Positions 1 to 6,398 of a stretch of DNA of 26,508 nucleotides are shown in pieces. Source of the DNA: an uncultured Sutterella sp. Lineage in GTDB: Bacteria; Pseudomonadota; Gammaproteobacteria; Burkholderiales; Burkholderiaceae_F. The translations under genes and the position numbers were made by a program. A model generated the notes under the pieces. That model saw only the letters and a program-made list of their open reading frames with translations, did not search any database and was not told where the DNA came from. The stretch is taken from assembly GCA_905201055.1 (NCBI GenBank), contig CAJKMT010000017.1, positions 1 through 26,508 on the forward strand. Direction: 5' to 3'. The stretch's first letter is position 1. Each line of letters starts with the position of its first letter.

Positions 1-1
1 C

Positions 2-763
2 GCGGGGCATTCGATCTTATTCGAGGCGGGCTATCGCCCCCTCGAGCTCCCCCATTGGAGCATAGCTCCTTCATTTGCGGAAACATTTTTTCGACAGGCT
101 CATATAAAAGGGGCGATATTTGACGCCGACGGAACGCTTTTTGACTCGATGCCTGTATGGTACAATGTGGGCAGCAGATATCTTGAAAGCAGGGGCATAA
201 CCCACGATGAAAACCTCACCGAGAAGGTGGCGTCCATGAGTCTTATGGAGGCGGCCGAGTATTTTCAGACAGAATACGGCATAAAGGATAGCTACGCCGA
301 GATCATAGGCGACATAAACCGCCTTATCGAGACGGCATATTTCCACGAGATTACACTCAAAAAGGGTGTAAAGGAATATCTGGAAAAGATTCATAATGGC
401 GGAGTAAAGATGTGCGTCGCCACCTCCACCGATCAGTATCTCATAAAGGCCGCCCTTGAAAGATGCGGAGTTTTGAAATATTTCACAGAGGTGCTGACCT
501 GCGGCATGGTGGGCAAGGGAAAGACCAAGCCCGATATCTATGAAAAAGCCCTCGAAATAATAGGCACCGACAAAAAAGACACGGTGGTCTATGAGGACGC
601 CCTCTATGCCCTGAAAACTGCCAAAAGTGCAGGCTTTTATACGGTAGGCATCTATGACAGCGCCGAGAAAAAGCAGGACGAGCTGAAAAGTCTTGCCGAC
701 AGATACATTCTGTCCTTTGATGAAGAGAGAGACAACTATGAAAAAGACAGTTGTGGTATATAA
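2..763 (+). CDS. HAD-family phosphatase (subfamily IA, beta-phosphoglucomutase-like), 5' end unresolved
   Basis: Probable Mg-dependent hydrolase of a small phosphorylated metabolite. The nucleophile motif DADGT lies at 122-136, followed by LFDSM. Later parts show the expected order: a helical cap, the motif II region VATSTD, the conserved-lysine region GKGKTKPDIY, and motif IV as VVYEDA. The first ATG (149) lies after the catalytic Asp, so it cannot be the true start. The frame is open leftwards to the window edge without ATG, GTG or TTG. A normal member would begin close to the IKGAIFDADG segment at 104. Either the start lies beyond the edge or the first ~100 bases do not belong to the gene. 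It overlaps the flavodoxin gene by 26 bases, so the two are probably co-transcribed. Family assignment is firm; substrate is unknown. Confidence 0.8.
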   Translation, partial: AGHSILFEAGYRPLELPHWSIAPSFAETFFRQAHIKGAIFDADGTLFDSMPVWYNVGSRYLESRGITHDENLTEKVASMSLMEAAEYFQTEYGIKDSYAEIIGDINRLIETAYFHEITLKKGVKEYLEKIHNGGVKMCVATSTDQYLIKAALERCGVLKYFTEVLTCGMVGKGKTKPDIYEKALEIIGTDKKDTVVYEDALYALKTAKSAGFYTVGIYDSAEKKQDELKSLADRYILSFDEERDNYEKDSCGI

Positions 764-1280
764 GTCCTTTTACGGCAGCTCAAAAAAATACGCCGAATGG
801 CTCAGCGGCGAAATAGGATGCGACATGCTGGAGCGAAAAGAAGTCTCCTGTGAGAGATTGGCGGATTACGACACCATAGTCCTGATAGGCGGACTGTACG
901 CAGGGGGTATGATGGGGATAGACCTTGTGACCCGCAGTTTTGACATGACGGAAGGCAAAGACATAGTGCTTATAACCTGCGGCATAGCCGATGTGGCAAA
1001 CAGGGAGAATGTGGAAAATATAAGGAAATCTCTGGAAAAGGCCCTGAAAGAGAAAACGGATAAGGTAAAGATTTTCCATGTCAGAGGGGTTTTGGACTAT
1101 TCCAAAATGAACTTTGTACACAGGACCATGATGAAGGCTCTTGTTCTGTCGCTGAAAGCGAAAGCTCAAGATAAGCTTACCGACGAGGACAGGGAGATCA
1201 TAGCCACCTACGGTAAAAAGACCGACTTTACTGACAAAGAGTATCTCAGAGCGCCTATTGAATATATCAAAAGCCTATGA
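738..1280 (+). CDS. Flavodoxin-like protein (Flavodoxin_5/HemG-type fold)
   Basis: A 180-residue protein starting at ATG 738, which gives the N-terminus MKKTVVVYKSFYGSSKKYAE. This is a flavodoxin first strand plus FMN-phosphate loop (S/G-rich YGSSKKYA). A second conserved piece is DTIVLIGGLYAGGM, the usual second FMN-contact loop. The length is typical of flavodoxin-domain proteins used as electron carriers or as protoporphyrinogen-oxidase-like enzymes. The longer frame from 693 overlaps the HAD gene more and lacks family resemblance, so I chose 738; GAAGAGAGAGA just upstream may serve as ribosome binding site. It follows the HAD gene with translational overlap and ends just before a strong terminator. 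The redox partner cannot be told from sequence. Confidence 0.75.
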   Translation: MKKTVVVYKSFYGSSKKYAEWLSGEIGCDMLERKEVSCERLADYDTIVLIGGLYAGGMMGIDLVTRSFDMTEGKDIVLITCGIADVANRENVENIRKSLEKALKEKTDKVKIFHVRGVLDYSKMNFVHRTMMKALVLSLKAKAQDKLTDEDREIIATYGKKTDFTDKEYLRAPIEYIKSL

Positions 1281-1287
1281 AACTAAA

Positions 1288-1317
1288 AAAGCTCCTTTTG
1301 GGGAGCTTTTATTTTTG
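1288..1317 (+). terminator. Intrinsic terminator after the flavodoxin gene
   Basis: Stem AAAGCTCC (1288-1295), loop TTTTGG, stem GGAGCTTT (1302-1309), then a T-rich tail ATTTTTG. It sits 8 bases after the stop codon. Its stem and tail are almost the same as those of the terminator at 2330-2359. Confidence 0.85.
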
Positions 1318-1351
1318 TATGCCGAAGAAGGAAGCTAAAACAGGGAAAATA

Positions 1352-1380
1352 TTGATATTACAATAAAAATATGATATATT
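1352..1380 (+). promoter_or_regulatory. Sigma-70/SigA-type promoter of the small ORF
   Basis: TTGATA at 1352-1357, a 17-base spacer and TATATT at 1375-1380. Transcription would start near 1387, about 33 bases before the small ORF. This is one of the best promoter matches in the window. Confidence 0.6.
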
Positions 1381-1419
1381 GTATATATAAAAATCATCTA
1401 TAAAAAGGAGGAAAAGAAT

Positions 1420-1527
1420 ATGTGCATAGCAAAGCTTGTGCGTCGGGGCAAAAGCTGGTTTAAACACATATATTTCTCCTATGAGCTTTGGAGAGGGCGA
1501 ATAAAAACCGTAAGGACAGACGCATGA
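1420..1527 (+). CDS. Small ORF, 35 residues, basic and aromatic; own transcription unit
   Basis: ATG 1420 to TGA 1525-1527. An AGGAGG sits at 1406-1411 with 8 bases of spacing, an ideal Shine-Dalgarno. The product starts MCIAKLVRRGKSWFKHIYF and is rich in Lys/Arg plus Trp/Tyr/Phe. It has no signal peptide or clear membrane segment. The unit is bounded by a promoter (1352-1380) and a terminator whose stem begins at the last codons (1521-1562), so the mature transcript would be about 175 bases. I do not recognise a family. It could be a translated small protein, or a small RNA with an incidental ORF; the strong ribosome binding site favours translation. Confidence 0.5.
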   Translation: MCIAKLVRRGKSWFKHIYFSYELWRGRIKTVRTDA

Positions 1528-1562
1528 GCATCGGTTAAAAGGGTGTTCATGCGTTTTTTTTA
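1521..1562 (+). terminator. Intrinsic terminator overlapping the end of the small ORF
   Basis: CGCATGAGCATC (1521-1532) pairs with GGTGTTCATGCG (1542-1553) over 12 positions, two of them G-U, around a 9-base loop. A run of nine T follows. The stop codon lies in the left arm. Confidence 0.85.
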
Positions 1563-1596
1563 CCCTAAAATAAATTAAAAACAGGAGGAAGCGATT

Positions 1597-2325
1597 ATGA
1601 AAAACAAGCGAATATTTATCATGCTGGCAGTTATGATACTCTGCGTGTCCGCAGTGGCCTTCTCATATCAAATCGGCGAAGACAGAAAGCTTCAGGTAAA
1701 TCAAACCGTAAATGTAAGCGAAAGATTTGAGGTCAATGCAGTAACGGCAAGAGAGTCTGCCGCCAATATCGATCGGTATCTTGAGGAAAATTACCAAAAG
1801 AACCGAACCAAATCCGATGAGGGCAGATACACGATGAACGGGATAACGCCCGAAGGGTATCCCGACTATTACGGAGGAATGTACATAAATGCAGATGGCA
1901 ATTTAGTGGTGCTGCTGACCGAGGAGTATAAAGACGGGTTGTTTTTCTCCAGCAGAAAGGCGAAAAGCGTAAAGGAAGAGATAGCGAGAGCTGCCGGTCA
2001 AAATGATATAATCTTCGGATATGTCAAGTATAGTCTGAGGGAGCTTTTAGATACAGTAGAGAAGATACGCGATTTTAAAATAGCCAATGAGAATGCAAAG
2101 CAGCCGGCTCATATAACAGATTTTGGCGCATGGCAAAATAAAAATGTTGTAAGAGTAGGAATGTATCCTTTGAACGAAGAAACCGAGAAATGGTTCAGAG
2201 AAAATATAGATGATAAAGAGTATATTGTTTTCGAGGAAACGGGACCCAACGCCATTGAAGCTACTGCAAGCATCAGTCCGGGCAAAAGCGGTAATTTCAG
2301 CGCAGGCTTTTATACAGATATATAA
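1597..2325 (+). CDS. Exported or membrane-anchored protein of unknown function
   Basis: A 242-residue protein with a good AGGAGG 8 bases before ATG 1597. Residues 1-23 form a basic start plus a hydrophobic stretch (IFIMLAVMILCVSAVAF), fitting an uncleaved anchor or a signal peptide. The rest is hydrophilic and mostly charged, with segments GGMYINADGNLVVLLTEEYK and EKWFRENIDD, reminiscent of small mixed alpha/beta extracytoplasmic domains in Firmicutes. I do not recognise a family and see no catalytic motif. It stands alone between two terminators and faces a converging gene, so it is probably a single-gene unit. A role at the cell surface is inferred only from the N-terminus. Confidence 0.75.
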   Translation: MKNKRIFIMLAVMILCVSAVAFSYQIGEDRKLQVNQTVNVSERFEVNAVTARESAANIDRYLEENYQKNRTKSDEGRYTMNGITPEGYPDYYGGMYINADGNLVVLLTEEYKDGLFFSSRKAKSVKEEIARAAGQNDIIFGYVKYSLRELLDTVEKIRDFKIANENAKQPAHITDFGAWQNKNVVRVGMYPLNEETEKWFRENIDDKEYIVFEETGPNAIEATASISPGKSGNFSAGFYTDI

Positions 2326-2329
2326 AATA

Positions 2330-2359
2330 AAAAGCTCCCTTTGGGGAGCTTTTATTTTT
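2330..2359. terminator. Bidirectional terminator between converging genes
   Basis: AAAAGCTCCC (2330-2339), loop TTTG, GGGAGCTTTT (2344-2353), then ATTTTTT on the plus strand. The A-rich left flank gives a U-tail on the minus strand. It serves the 1597-2325 gene, and the stop codon of the opposite gene (2352-2354) lies inside it. Confidence 0.85.
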
Positions 2360-2810
2360 TTAGTCCTTTTATAAAATCCGCAAGGCCGTCGGGGCAGTTG
2401 GATTTTTTTACGATTATACCCTGATTTTTTGCAAGCATAATGTAAAAATGGGTTTTGGTTTCGATTATGTTGTAGATGTCGCTGTAATTTACTCTGTTTA
2501 CGCTCTGTTTGCCCGCCTGTTCCAGATGATCCTCGAAAAAGTCACAGCTTATCACCGCGCCGTGGTATATCTTGGCGGAGTCATAAACTCTGCGGCACTG
2601 TCTTGACGATGTAAACCAGAATAAAAAGGGAGTCATGACGGCCACAAAAATAATGGCCCATATTTCGGTGAGAAAAGCGAGGGCCAAAAGACCGAGTATC
2701 ATAAGGGAAATGCCTATGTATATCCTCTTCTCTCTTATCAGCAACGCGTTGTAAAAGCTTTTGTATTCCTCAAAGCTGTATTTTACCTCTGTGTGAAATA
2801 AAGGTGTCAT
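2352..2810 (-). CDS. YcxB-like membrane protein
   Basis: A 152-residue protein whose shape matches the YcxB family of Firmicutes: a short cytoplasmic start, two adjacent membrane segments (about residues 30-48 and 51-67), then a soluble C-terminal domain with the sequence VNYSDIYNIIETKTHFYIML, the usual YcxB-like C-terminal pattern. AAGGAG lies 5 bases before ATG 2810. The molecular function of the family is not established. It lies downstream of the racemase but is separated from it by a hairpin (2829-2851), so it may be only partly co-transcribed. Confidence 0.7.
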   Translation of the reverse strand: MTPLFHTEVKYSFEEYKSFYNALLIREKRIYIGISLMILGLLALAFLTEIWAIIFVAVMTPFLFWFTSSRQCRRVYDSAKIYHGAVISCDFFEDHLEQAGKQSVNRVNYSDIYNIIETKTHFYIMLAKNQGIIVKKSNCPDGLADFIKGLKK

Positions 2811-2828
2811 ATGTGCTCCTTATAGAAG

Positions 2829-2851
2829 AACAGCCCCGATAGGGGGCTGTT
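2829..2851 (-). terminator. GC-rich hairpin between the racemase and the YcxB-like gene
   Basis: AACAGCCCC (2829-2837) pairs with GGGGCTGTT (2843-2851). On the minus strand it follows the racemase stop codon and is trailed by CTTCTAT, a weak U-tail, so termination may be partial. Confidence 0.6.
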
Positions 2852-2864
2852 CGTGTTTTATGGC

Positions 2865-3572
2865 TTAGATATTCAGCTCGTAGCCGCAGGCCACAACGGC
2901 GGCCTTTGCCTGCTCGTATGTGGTGTCCAAAAGATTGTAGCGGTCATGAAGCTTCAAGTGGTCTGCGATAAGGGGCAGCTCTGTGCAGCCGAGGACGAAA
3001 TAATCGGCGCCTCTTGCCATCATGGAGTCCAATATATCGGTGAAATCCTTGGGATTTTCGGGATATTTTCCACCCTTTACATCGTAGATGTATTTGAGTA
3101 TTTTCTCCTGCTCATCGGGCTGGGGAAGAATGCTCTCGATGCCCTCGTCGGCAAAGGCTTTGACATAGATGCCCGATTTCACAACGCCTGTTGTGGCGAG
3201 GATACCGACCTTTTTGTCTGCGCCGAAGCGCTCCTTGCCGGCCTTGGCGTTTACCTTGAGAATGTGGACAAACTCACAGCCTGTGGCCTTCTGAATTCCC
3301 TCGGCAAAGTAGTGGGCCGTGTTGCAGGGCATGGCGATAAGGTCTGCGCCACCCTCCATAAGTCTCTTGACGGCCTCTATCATCTGGGGCAGGGGAGACT
3401 CGGCGCCGTTTACTATGTGGGCCGTCCTGTCCTTTATCTGGGGATAGTTGTCGATGAGAATGTGGATATGGTCACTGTCGGCGTCAGCCTTGGTGAGATT
3501 TACGATTTTTGTGAAAAAATCCGCCGTTGCCAGAGGGCCCATGCCGCCCAGCACTCCGAGTACCTTTTTCAT
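2865..3572 (-). CDS. Aspartate/glutamate racemase family protein
   Basis: A 235-residue PLP-independent amino-acid racemase. The N-terminus KKVLGVLGGMGPLATADFF is the classic family start. The two catalytic cysteines are in MPCNTAH (Cys83) and LGCTELP (Cys196). The length is normal (about 230). The likely reaction is L-Asp/D-Asp interconversion; the exact amino acid cannot be told. It begins 21 bases after the M20 stop codon with AGAGG before ATG 3572, so it is translated from the same message as the C-terminal half of the M20 gene. Because the front of that gene appears to come from another organism, its true operon partner is probably an M20D-type amidohydrolase of the same clostridial genome. 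Confidence 0.88.
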   Translation of the reverse strand: MKKVLGVLGGMGPLATADFFTKIVNLTKADADSDHIHILIDNYPQIKDRTAHIVNGAESPLPQMIEAVKRLMEGGADLIAMPCNTAHYFAEGIQKATGCEFVHILKVNAKAGKERFGADKKVGILATTGVVKSGIYVKAFADEGIESILPQPDEQEKILKYIYDVKGGKYPENPKDFTDILDSMMARGADYFVLGCTELPLIADHLKLHDRYNLLDTTYEQAKAAVVACGYELNI

Positions 3573-3593
3573 TTTGCATTACCTCTTATATGT

Positions 3594-4748
3594 TTATTTG
3601 TTGTTTTTGAGCCAGTTGAAGGCTGTGCTTGCGTAGAGAGCCGAGCTGTATGCAAGACCTTCCTCGTTAAAGCGAACCTGAGGATTGTGCATGGGGTGCA
3701 CATAGCCTTCGTCGCGGCTGCCGCAGGAGCAGGAAACCATTGCGGAAGGTACGCGCTCTGCGATGTATGCAAAGTCCTCAGAGCCGTTGACAGAGTTGTT
3801 GTCGGTTACATTGACATTTTCCTCGCCCACTGTCTCCTTGAAGATTTCGGCAAACTGATTGACTATGTCGGCGTCGTTGATGACGGGAGGTGTGTTGGCC
3901 TCATCGTATTCGACAATAGCCTCGGCGCGGTATGTCTTGGCTACGCTTTCGGCAACTTCCTTGACTCTTGTGAGAGCCTGCTCTCTTATCTTGGAGTCGA
4001 GGGTGCGGATTGTGCCGAGAATCTCAACGCTTTCGGGAGTGATGTTGGCAGCCGTACCGCCGTGCACCACGCCGAAGTTGAGCGTGATACCGCGATCCCA
4101 ATCAGCCAATTCCTTAACGGCGGCGATGAACTTCACCATAGCGTAGATAGCGTCACGGCCGCGTTCCGGGCAGTTGCCGGCGTGAGCGGAAACACCGTGG
4201 AAGGTGATCTTGTAGGTGCTGGAACCCTTACGGGCGCAAACCAATTCACCGCCTTCACGGGCCGGTTCAAAAATCAAAGCGCGGTCAGACTTGGAGGCGC
4301 ATTCCTTCAACCAGTCGTGAGAAGACACGGAACCGGTTTCTTCATCAGGATTGCAGGCGACCAAGATGGAGAGCTTATCCAACGTTTCTTTGGGCAAATT
4401 CTTCAAAGCGTAGAAGATCGTCATGCAGCCGGCTTTGCAGTCCAAGACTCCGGGACCGTAGGCGCGGTCACCCTTGATGGACATCGGACGAACAGCCACG
4501 GTGCCAGCCGGGAAAACCGTATCCATGTGAGCGTTGAGCATCACGTCGTAGTGCGTGGCTTCGGGCTTATTGGTAGCAAAGAGACCGGGACCGACCTTGT
4601 CGCCCAAGTCAACAAGCTTGGAGGTAAAGCCGATGCCTTCGTACATGCCTTTGAACGTTTCGGCAACTTGCTTAACGCCGTCAATGCAAGCTGTGCCGGC
4701 GTCAACGTTGACAACCTTTTCCAAGTCCTTCAAAAATTCTTGAACCAT
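3594..4748 (-). CDS. M20 metallopeptidase, hybrid: M20A/CPG2-like front, M20D-like tail
   Basis: A 384-residue frame. The front carries M20A/carboxypeptidase-G2-type di-zinc ligands: His74 and Asp76 in LNAHMDTVFP, Asp103 in GPGVLDCKAG, Glu136-Glu137 in NPDEETGS and Glu161 in IFEPAREGG, followed by a lid domain with FHGVSAHAGN. From about residue 250 the sequence follows the M20D amidohydrolase pattern: GTIRTLD, NGSEDFAYIAERVPSAM and HPMHNPQVRFNEEGL. His354 is the probable last metal ligand. Codon choice changes at the same place: mainly ACC/ACG, CCG and CGT/CGC before it, ACA, CCT and AGA after it. The front follows yjiG on the same strand; the tail precedes the racemase. I infer an assembly chimera of two M20 genes. 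Each half is convincing, but the whole protein is not. Confidence 0.6.
   Translation of the reverse strand: MVQEFLKDLEKVVNVDAGTACIDGVKQVAETFKGMYEGIGFTSKLVDLGDKVGPGLFATNKPEATHYDVMLNAHMDTVFPAGTVAVRPMSIKGDRAYGPGVLDCKAGCMTIFYALKNLPKETLDKLSILVACNPDEETGSVSSHDWLKECASKSDRALIFEPAREGGELVCARKGSSTYKITFHGVSAHAGNCPERGRDAIYAMVKFIAAVKELADWDRGITLNFGVVHGGTAANITPESVEILGTIRTLDSKIREQALTRVKEVAESVAKTYRAEAIVEYDEANTPPVINDADIVNQFAEIFKETVGEENVNVTDNNSVNGSEDFAYIAERVPSAMVSCSCGSRDEGYVHPMHNPQVRFNEEGLAYSSALYASTAFNWLKNNK
3990..4070. other. Composition and lineage junction (clostridial to betaproteobacterial)
   Basis: On the minus strand, codons before this stretch use ACG, GGT, CGC and TTG; codons after it use ATA AGA, ACA AGA and ACA CCT. 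The boundary falls in the VHGGTAANITPES to GTIRTLD segment, which is conserved across M20 subfamilies and so could supply a shared sequence for a false join. All genes to the left resemble Clostridia; all to the right resemble Burkholderiales. Confidence 0.7.
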
Positions 4749-4833
4749 CGGAAATATCCTTTCTAAATGATGTTATGAACCGATCGAGCTGAACTCGACC
4801 GACCTGATGAAATTGTACTGTTATGTTTATGAA

Positions 4834-4865
4834 AAAGGGGATTAAAACTATTTTTAATCCCCTTT
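4834..4865 (-). terminator. Strong hairpin terminator between yjiG and the M20 gene
   Basis: AAAGGGGATTAAAA (4834-4847) pairs with TTTTAATCCCCTTT (4852-4865), 14 bp with a 4-base loop. On the minus strand it is followed by TTCATAAAC, giving a run of five T. It would stop or reduce yjiHG transcripts before the peptidase, although all three genes point the same way. Confidence 0.8.
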
Positions 4866-4893
4866 GTCGGTTTATCAGAACGTCAAGTCAATA

Positions 4894-5358
4894 CTAGACG
4901 ATGATGTTCATGATGATCATACCGATGAAAGCGTTGATAATTGCAACACCCATCAAAATCGGGATCATGTAGCCGCGCGTACCGATAACGCCCAAGCAAC
5001 GACCCATGTATTGCAATTGAGAACCCATCAAGTAGATACCGGGAGCCAAGATGGCGCAGTCCGTAACGGACAAGGCACCTTGGTCAAACAAAGCAGCAGC
5101 CACACCAACGCCGCCACCCATGGACATCCAACCGGCGATCAACACTGCGGCAGCTTCACCGGGAAGGCCGAACAAGCCCATCAACGGACGGAAGATATCG
5201 CCCAAGATCGGCAAAAGACCGGCAACGTTCAAAACACGAATGATCACGAAAGCCATCAACACATTCGGGATCGTGGAGTGCGTGGCAATGCCCCAACCTT
5301 GGATAGCACCCTTGACGAATACGTCGGTGACCATCTGCTTGCTGTTTTCGCTAGACAT
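4894..5358 (-). CDS. yjiG: YjiG-family membrane protein (nucleoside-recognition/Gate domain)
   Basis: A 154-residue, very hydrophobic protein resembling E. coli YjiG and spore maturation protein B. Visible features are the Gate-domain piece LRPLMGLFGLPG at the family's PLMGL position (FRPLMGLFG), glycine-rich membrane helices (MSMGGGVGVAAALF) and a C-terminal helix (VAIINAFIGMIIMNIIV). GGAGG precedes ATG 5358 by about 11 bases. It lies 24 bases downstream of yjiH. In E. coli, yjiH-yjiG sit next to the isoaspartyl dipeptidase gene iadA; here a peptidase follows as well. A transport role coupled to peptide breakdown is an inference from context; the substrate is unknown. Confidence 0.8.
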   Translation of the reverse strand: MSSENSKQMVTDVFVKGAIQGWGIATHSTIPNVLMAFVIIRVLNVAGLLPILGDIFRPLMGLFGLPGEAAAVLIAGWMSMGGGVGVAAALFDQGALSVTDCAILAPGIYLMGSQLQYMGRCLGVIGTRGYMIPILMGVAIINAFIGMIIMNIIV

Positions 5359-5382
5359 AGTATTTATTCCTCCAATCCTGAA

Positions 5383-6081
5383 TTAAGCGGCCTTCTTCTT
5401 GGACATGAAAATCTTCAAGAAGCGCACGATGTTAGCACCAACAACCTTCATAACGAGCATGATGCCCAAGCACAAGGCGATGGAGGCAGGAACGGTGTTA
5501 CCGGCGGAGTCCGTCAAGCTCAACAACACGACGCCGGCACCCAAGAAGTTGGTGATCGTGGCGTCAGCAGACAATTGGAACATAGCGAACACGTCGGCTT
5601 CGTCTTCGGTGATTTCACCTTTGTCCAACAATTGGCGGGTCAAAGCGGCACCACCGTCAGTGGATTGCAGGGAAGCGATCAAAGCCAAAGAGCAGGAACC
5701 CGGGATACCCATCAACGGACGGAGAATCGGGGTCAAGAGTTGGCGGGCAGCAGCCAAAGCGCCGTAGTGGTCGCAGACCGTGATCATGGCCAAAGCGAAC
5801 ATAACGGTCGGAACCAAGGTCAATGCGAAGCAGAAACCGTCGATAGCGCCGGAACCGCCGACACCGCGGAACATACCGGTGGCCGTTTTGATGGCGTCAC
5901 CGTTAAGCGTCACGTTCGTAACAACCTTACCGAATGCGCCATTCAACGTGGAGAAGTCGAAAATGGCCCACCAGTGGTTACCGGCGCAAACACCGGAGAA
6001 GAAGACAATGGCGAAAACCAAGGCGATATAACCACCAATACCGCACTTTTCTTCCTTAGTCTTATTTTCTTGTTCAGACAT
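5383..6081 (-). CDS. yjiH: YjiH-family membrane protein (nucleoside-recognition/Gate domain)
   Basis: A 232-residue protein from ATG 6081, chosen because AAGGAT lies just upstream and MSEQENKTKEEK is a normal cytoplasmic start; an upstream in-frame ATG at 6168 would add 29 unconserved residues. It has a first membrane helix (YIALVFAIVFFSGVCAG), several more hydrophobic segments, and the Gate-domain piece ILRPLMGIPGSCSLALIASL, parallel to the one in YjiG. The two proteins probably form one membrane complex. The gene leads the minus-strand set yjiH-yjiG-M20 and is divergent from hflK. Function is not established for the family; transport is inferred. Confidence 0.8.
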   Translation of the reverse strand: MSEQENKTKEEKCGIGGYIALVFAIVFFSGVCAGNHWWAIFDFSTLNGAFGKVVTNVTLNGDAIKTATGMFRGVGGSGAIDGFCFALTLVPTVMFALAMITVCDHYGALAAARQLLTPILRPLMGIPGSCSLALIASLQSTDGGAALTRQLLDKGEITEDEADVFAMFQLSADATITNFLGAGVVLLSLTDSAGNTVPASIALCLGIMLVMKVVGANIVRFLKIFMSKKKAA

Positions 6082-6398
6082 AGGATGATCCTTATTTATT
6101 GTTAGACAATATTTAAAAGAAATGGATGCCCTAAACATCCACGTAACGGATAATAAAGTATGTAACAATTTTCCGTCTACGTAATTCTGCCTATAAACGG
6201 CTTATCGAAGGGCAAATTTAAGGGAAATACCTGATAGGTTAATCAGAAAAATCGTTACAGACGACAATTATTCTCAACTTCCTAAGATTCATTTAAGAGT
6301 CTGCCTTTTTTTTCGACTAAAATAATCCATTCACTTTTATATTGTTAGTAAGCGGTTGTCTGTCGGTTTCGGCTCTCAGATGGCCGAGGAGTTAATCC
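6082..6398. promoter_or_regulatory. Divergent intergenic region yjiH / hflK
   Basis: 317 bases without a gene. On the minus strand, TAGACG (6179-6174), an 18-base spacer and TATTAT (6155-6150) is a possible yjiH promoter. On the plus strand, TATATT at 6338-6343 with TTCGAC at 6312-6317 is a weak hflK promoter, as the spacer is 20 bases. GAGGAG before ATG 6399 is the hflK ribosome binding site. I see no clear operator, RNA gene or repeat. Confidence 0.35.

Noticed and set aside
1..103. A possible tRNA or structured RNA end at the left edge, from the paired GC-rich segments.
   Set aside because: No cloverleaf, no T-arm with the TTCRA loop in the right place and no CCA end could be built; only two short dyads remain.
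2853..4766. A 637-codon open frame on the plus strand antisense to the racemase and M20 genes.
   Set aside because: Its product is a Val/Gly/Ala-rich mirror of the minus-strand genes with no family resemblance; both minus-strand genes have clear catalytic motifs and ribosome binding sites.
4864..6105. A 413-codon open frame on the plus strand antisense to yjiG and yjiH.
   Set aside because: It reads as a Gln/His/Asp/Thr-rich chain, the mirror of membrane-protein codons, and has no plausible start signals.
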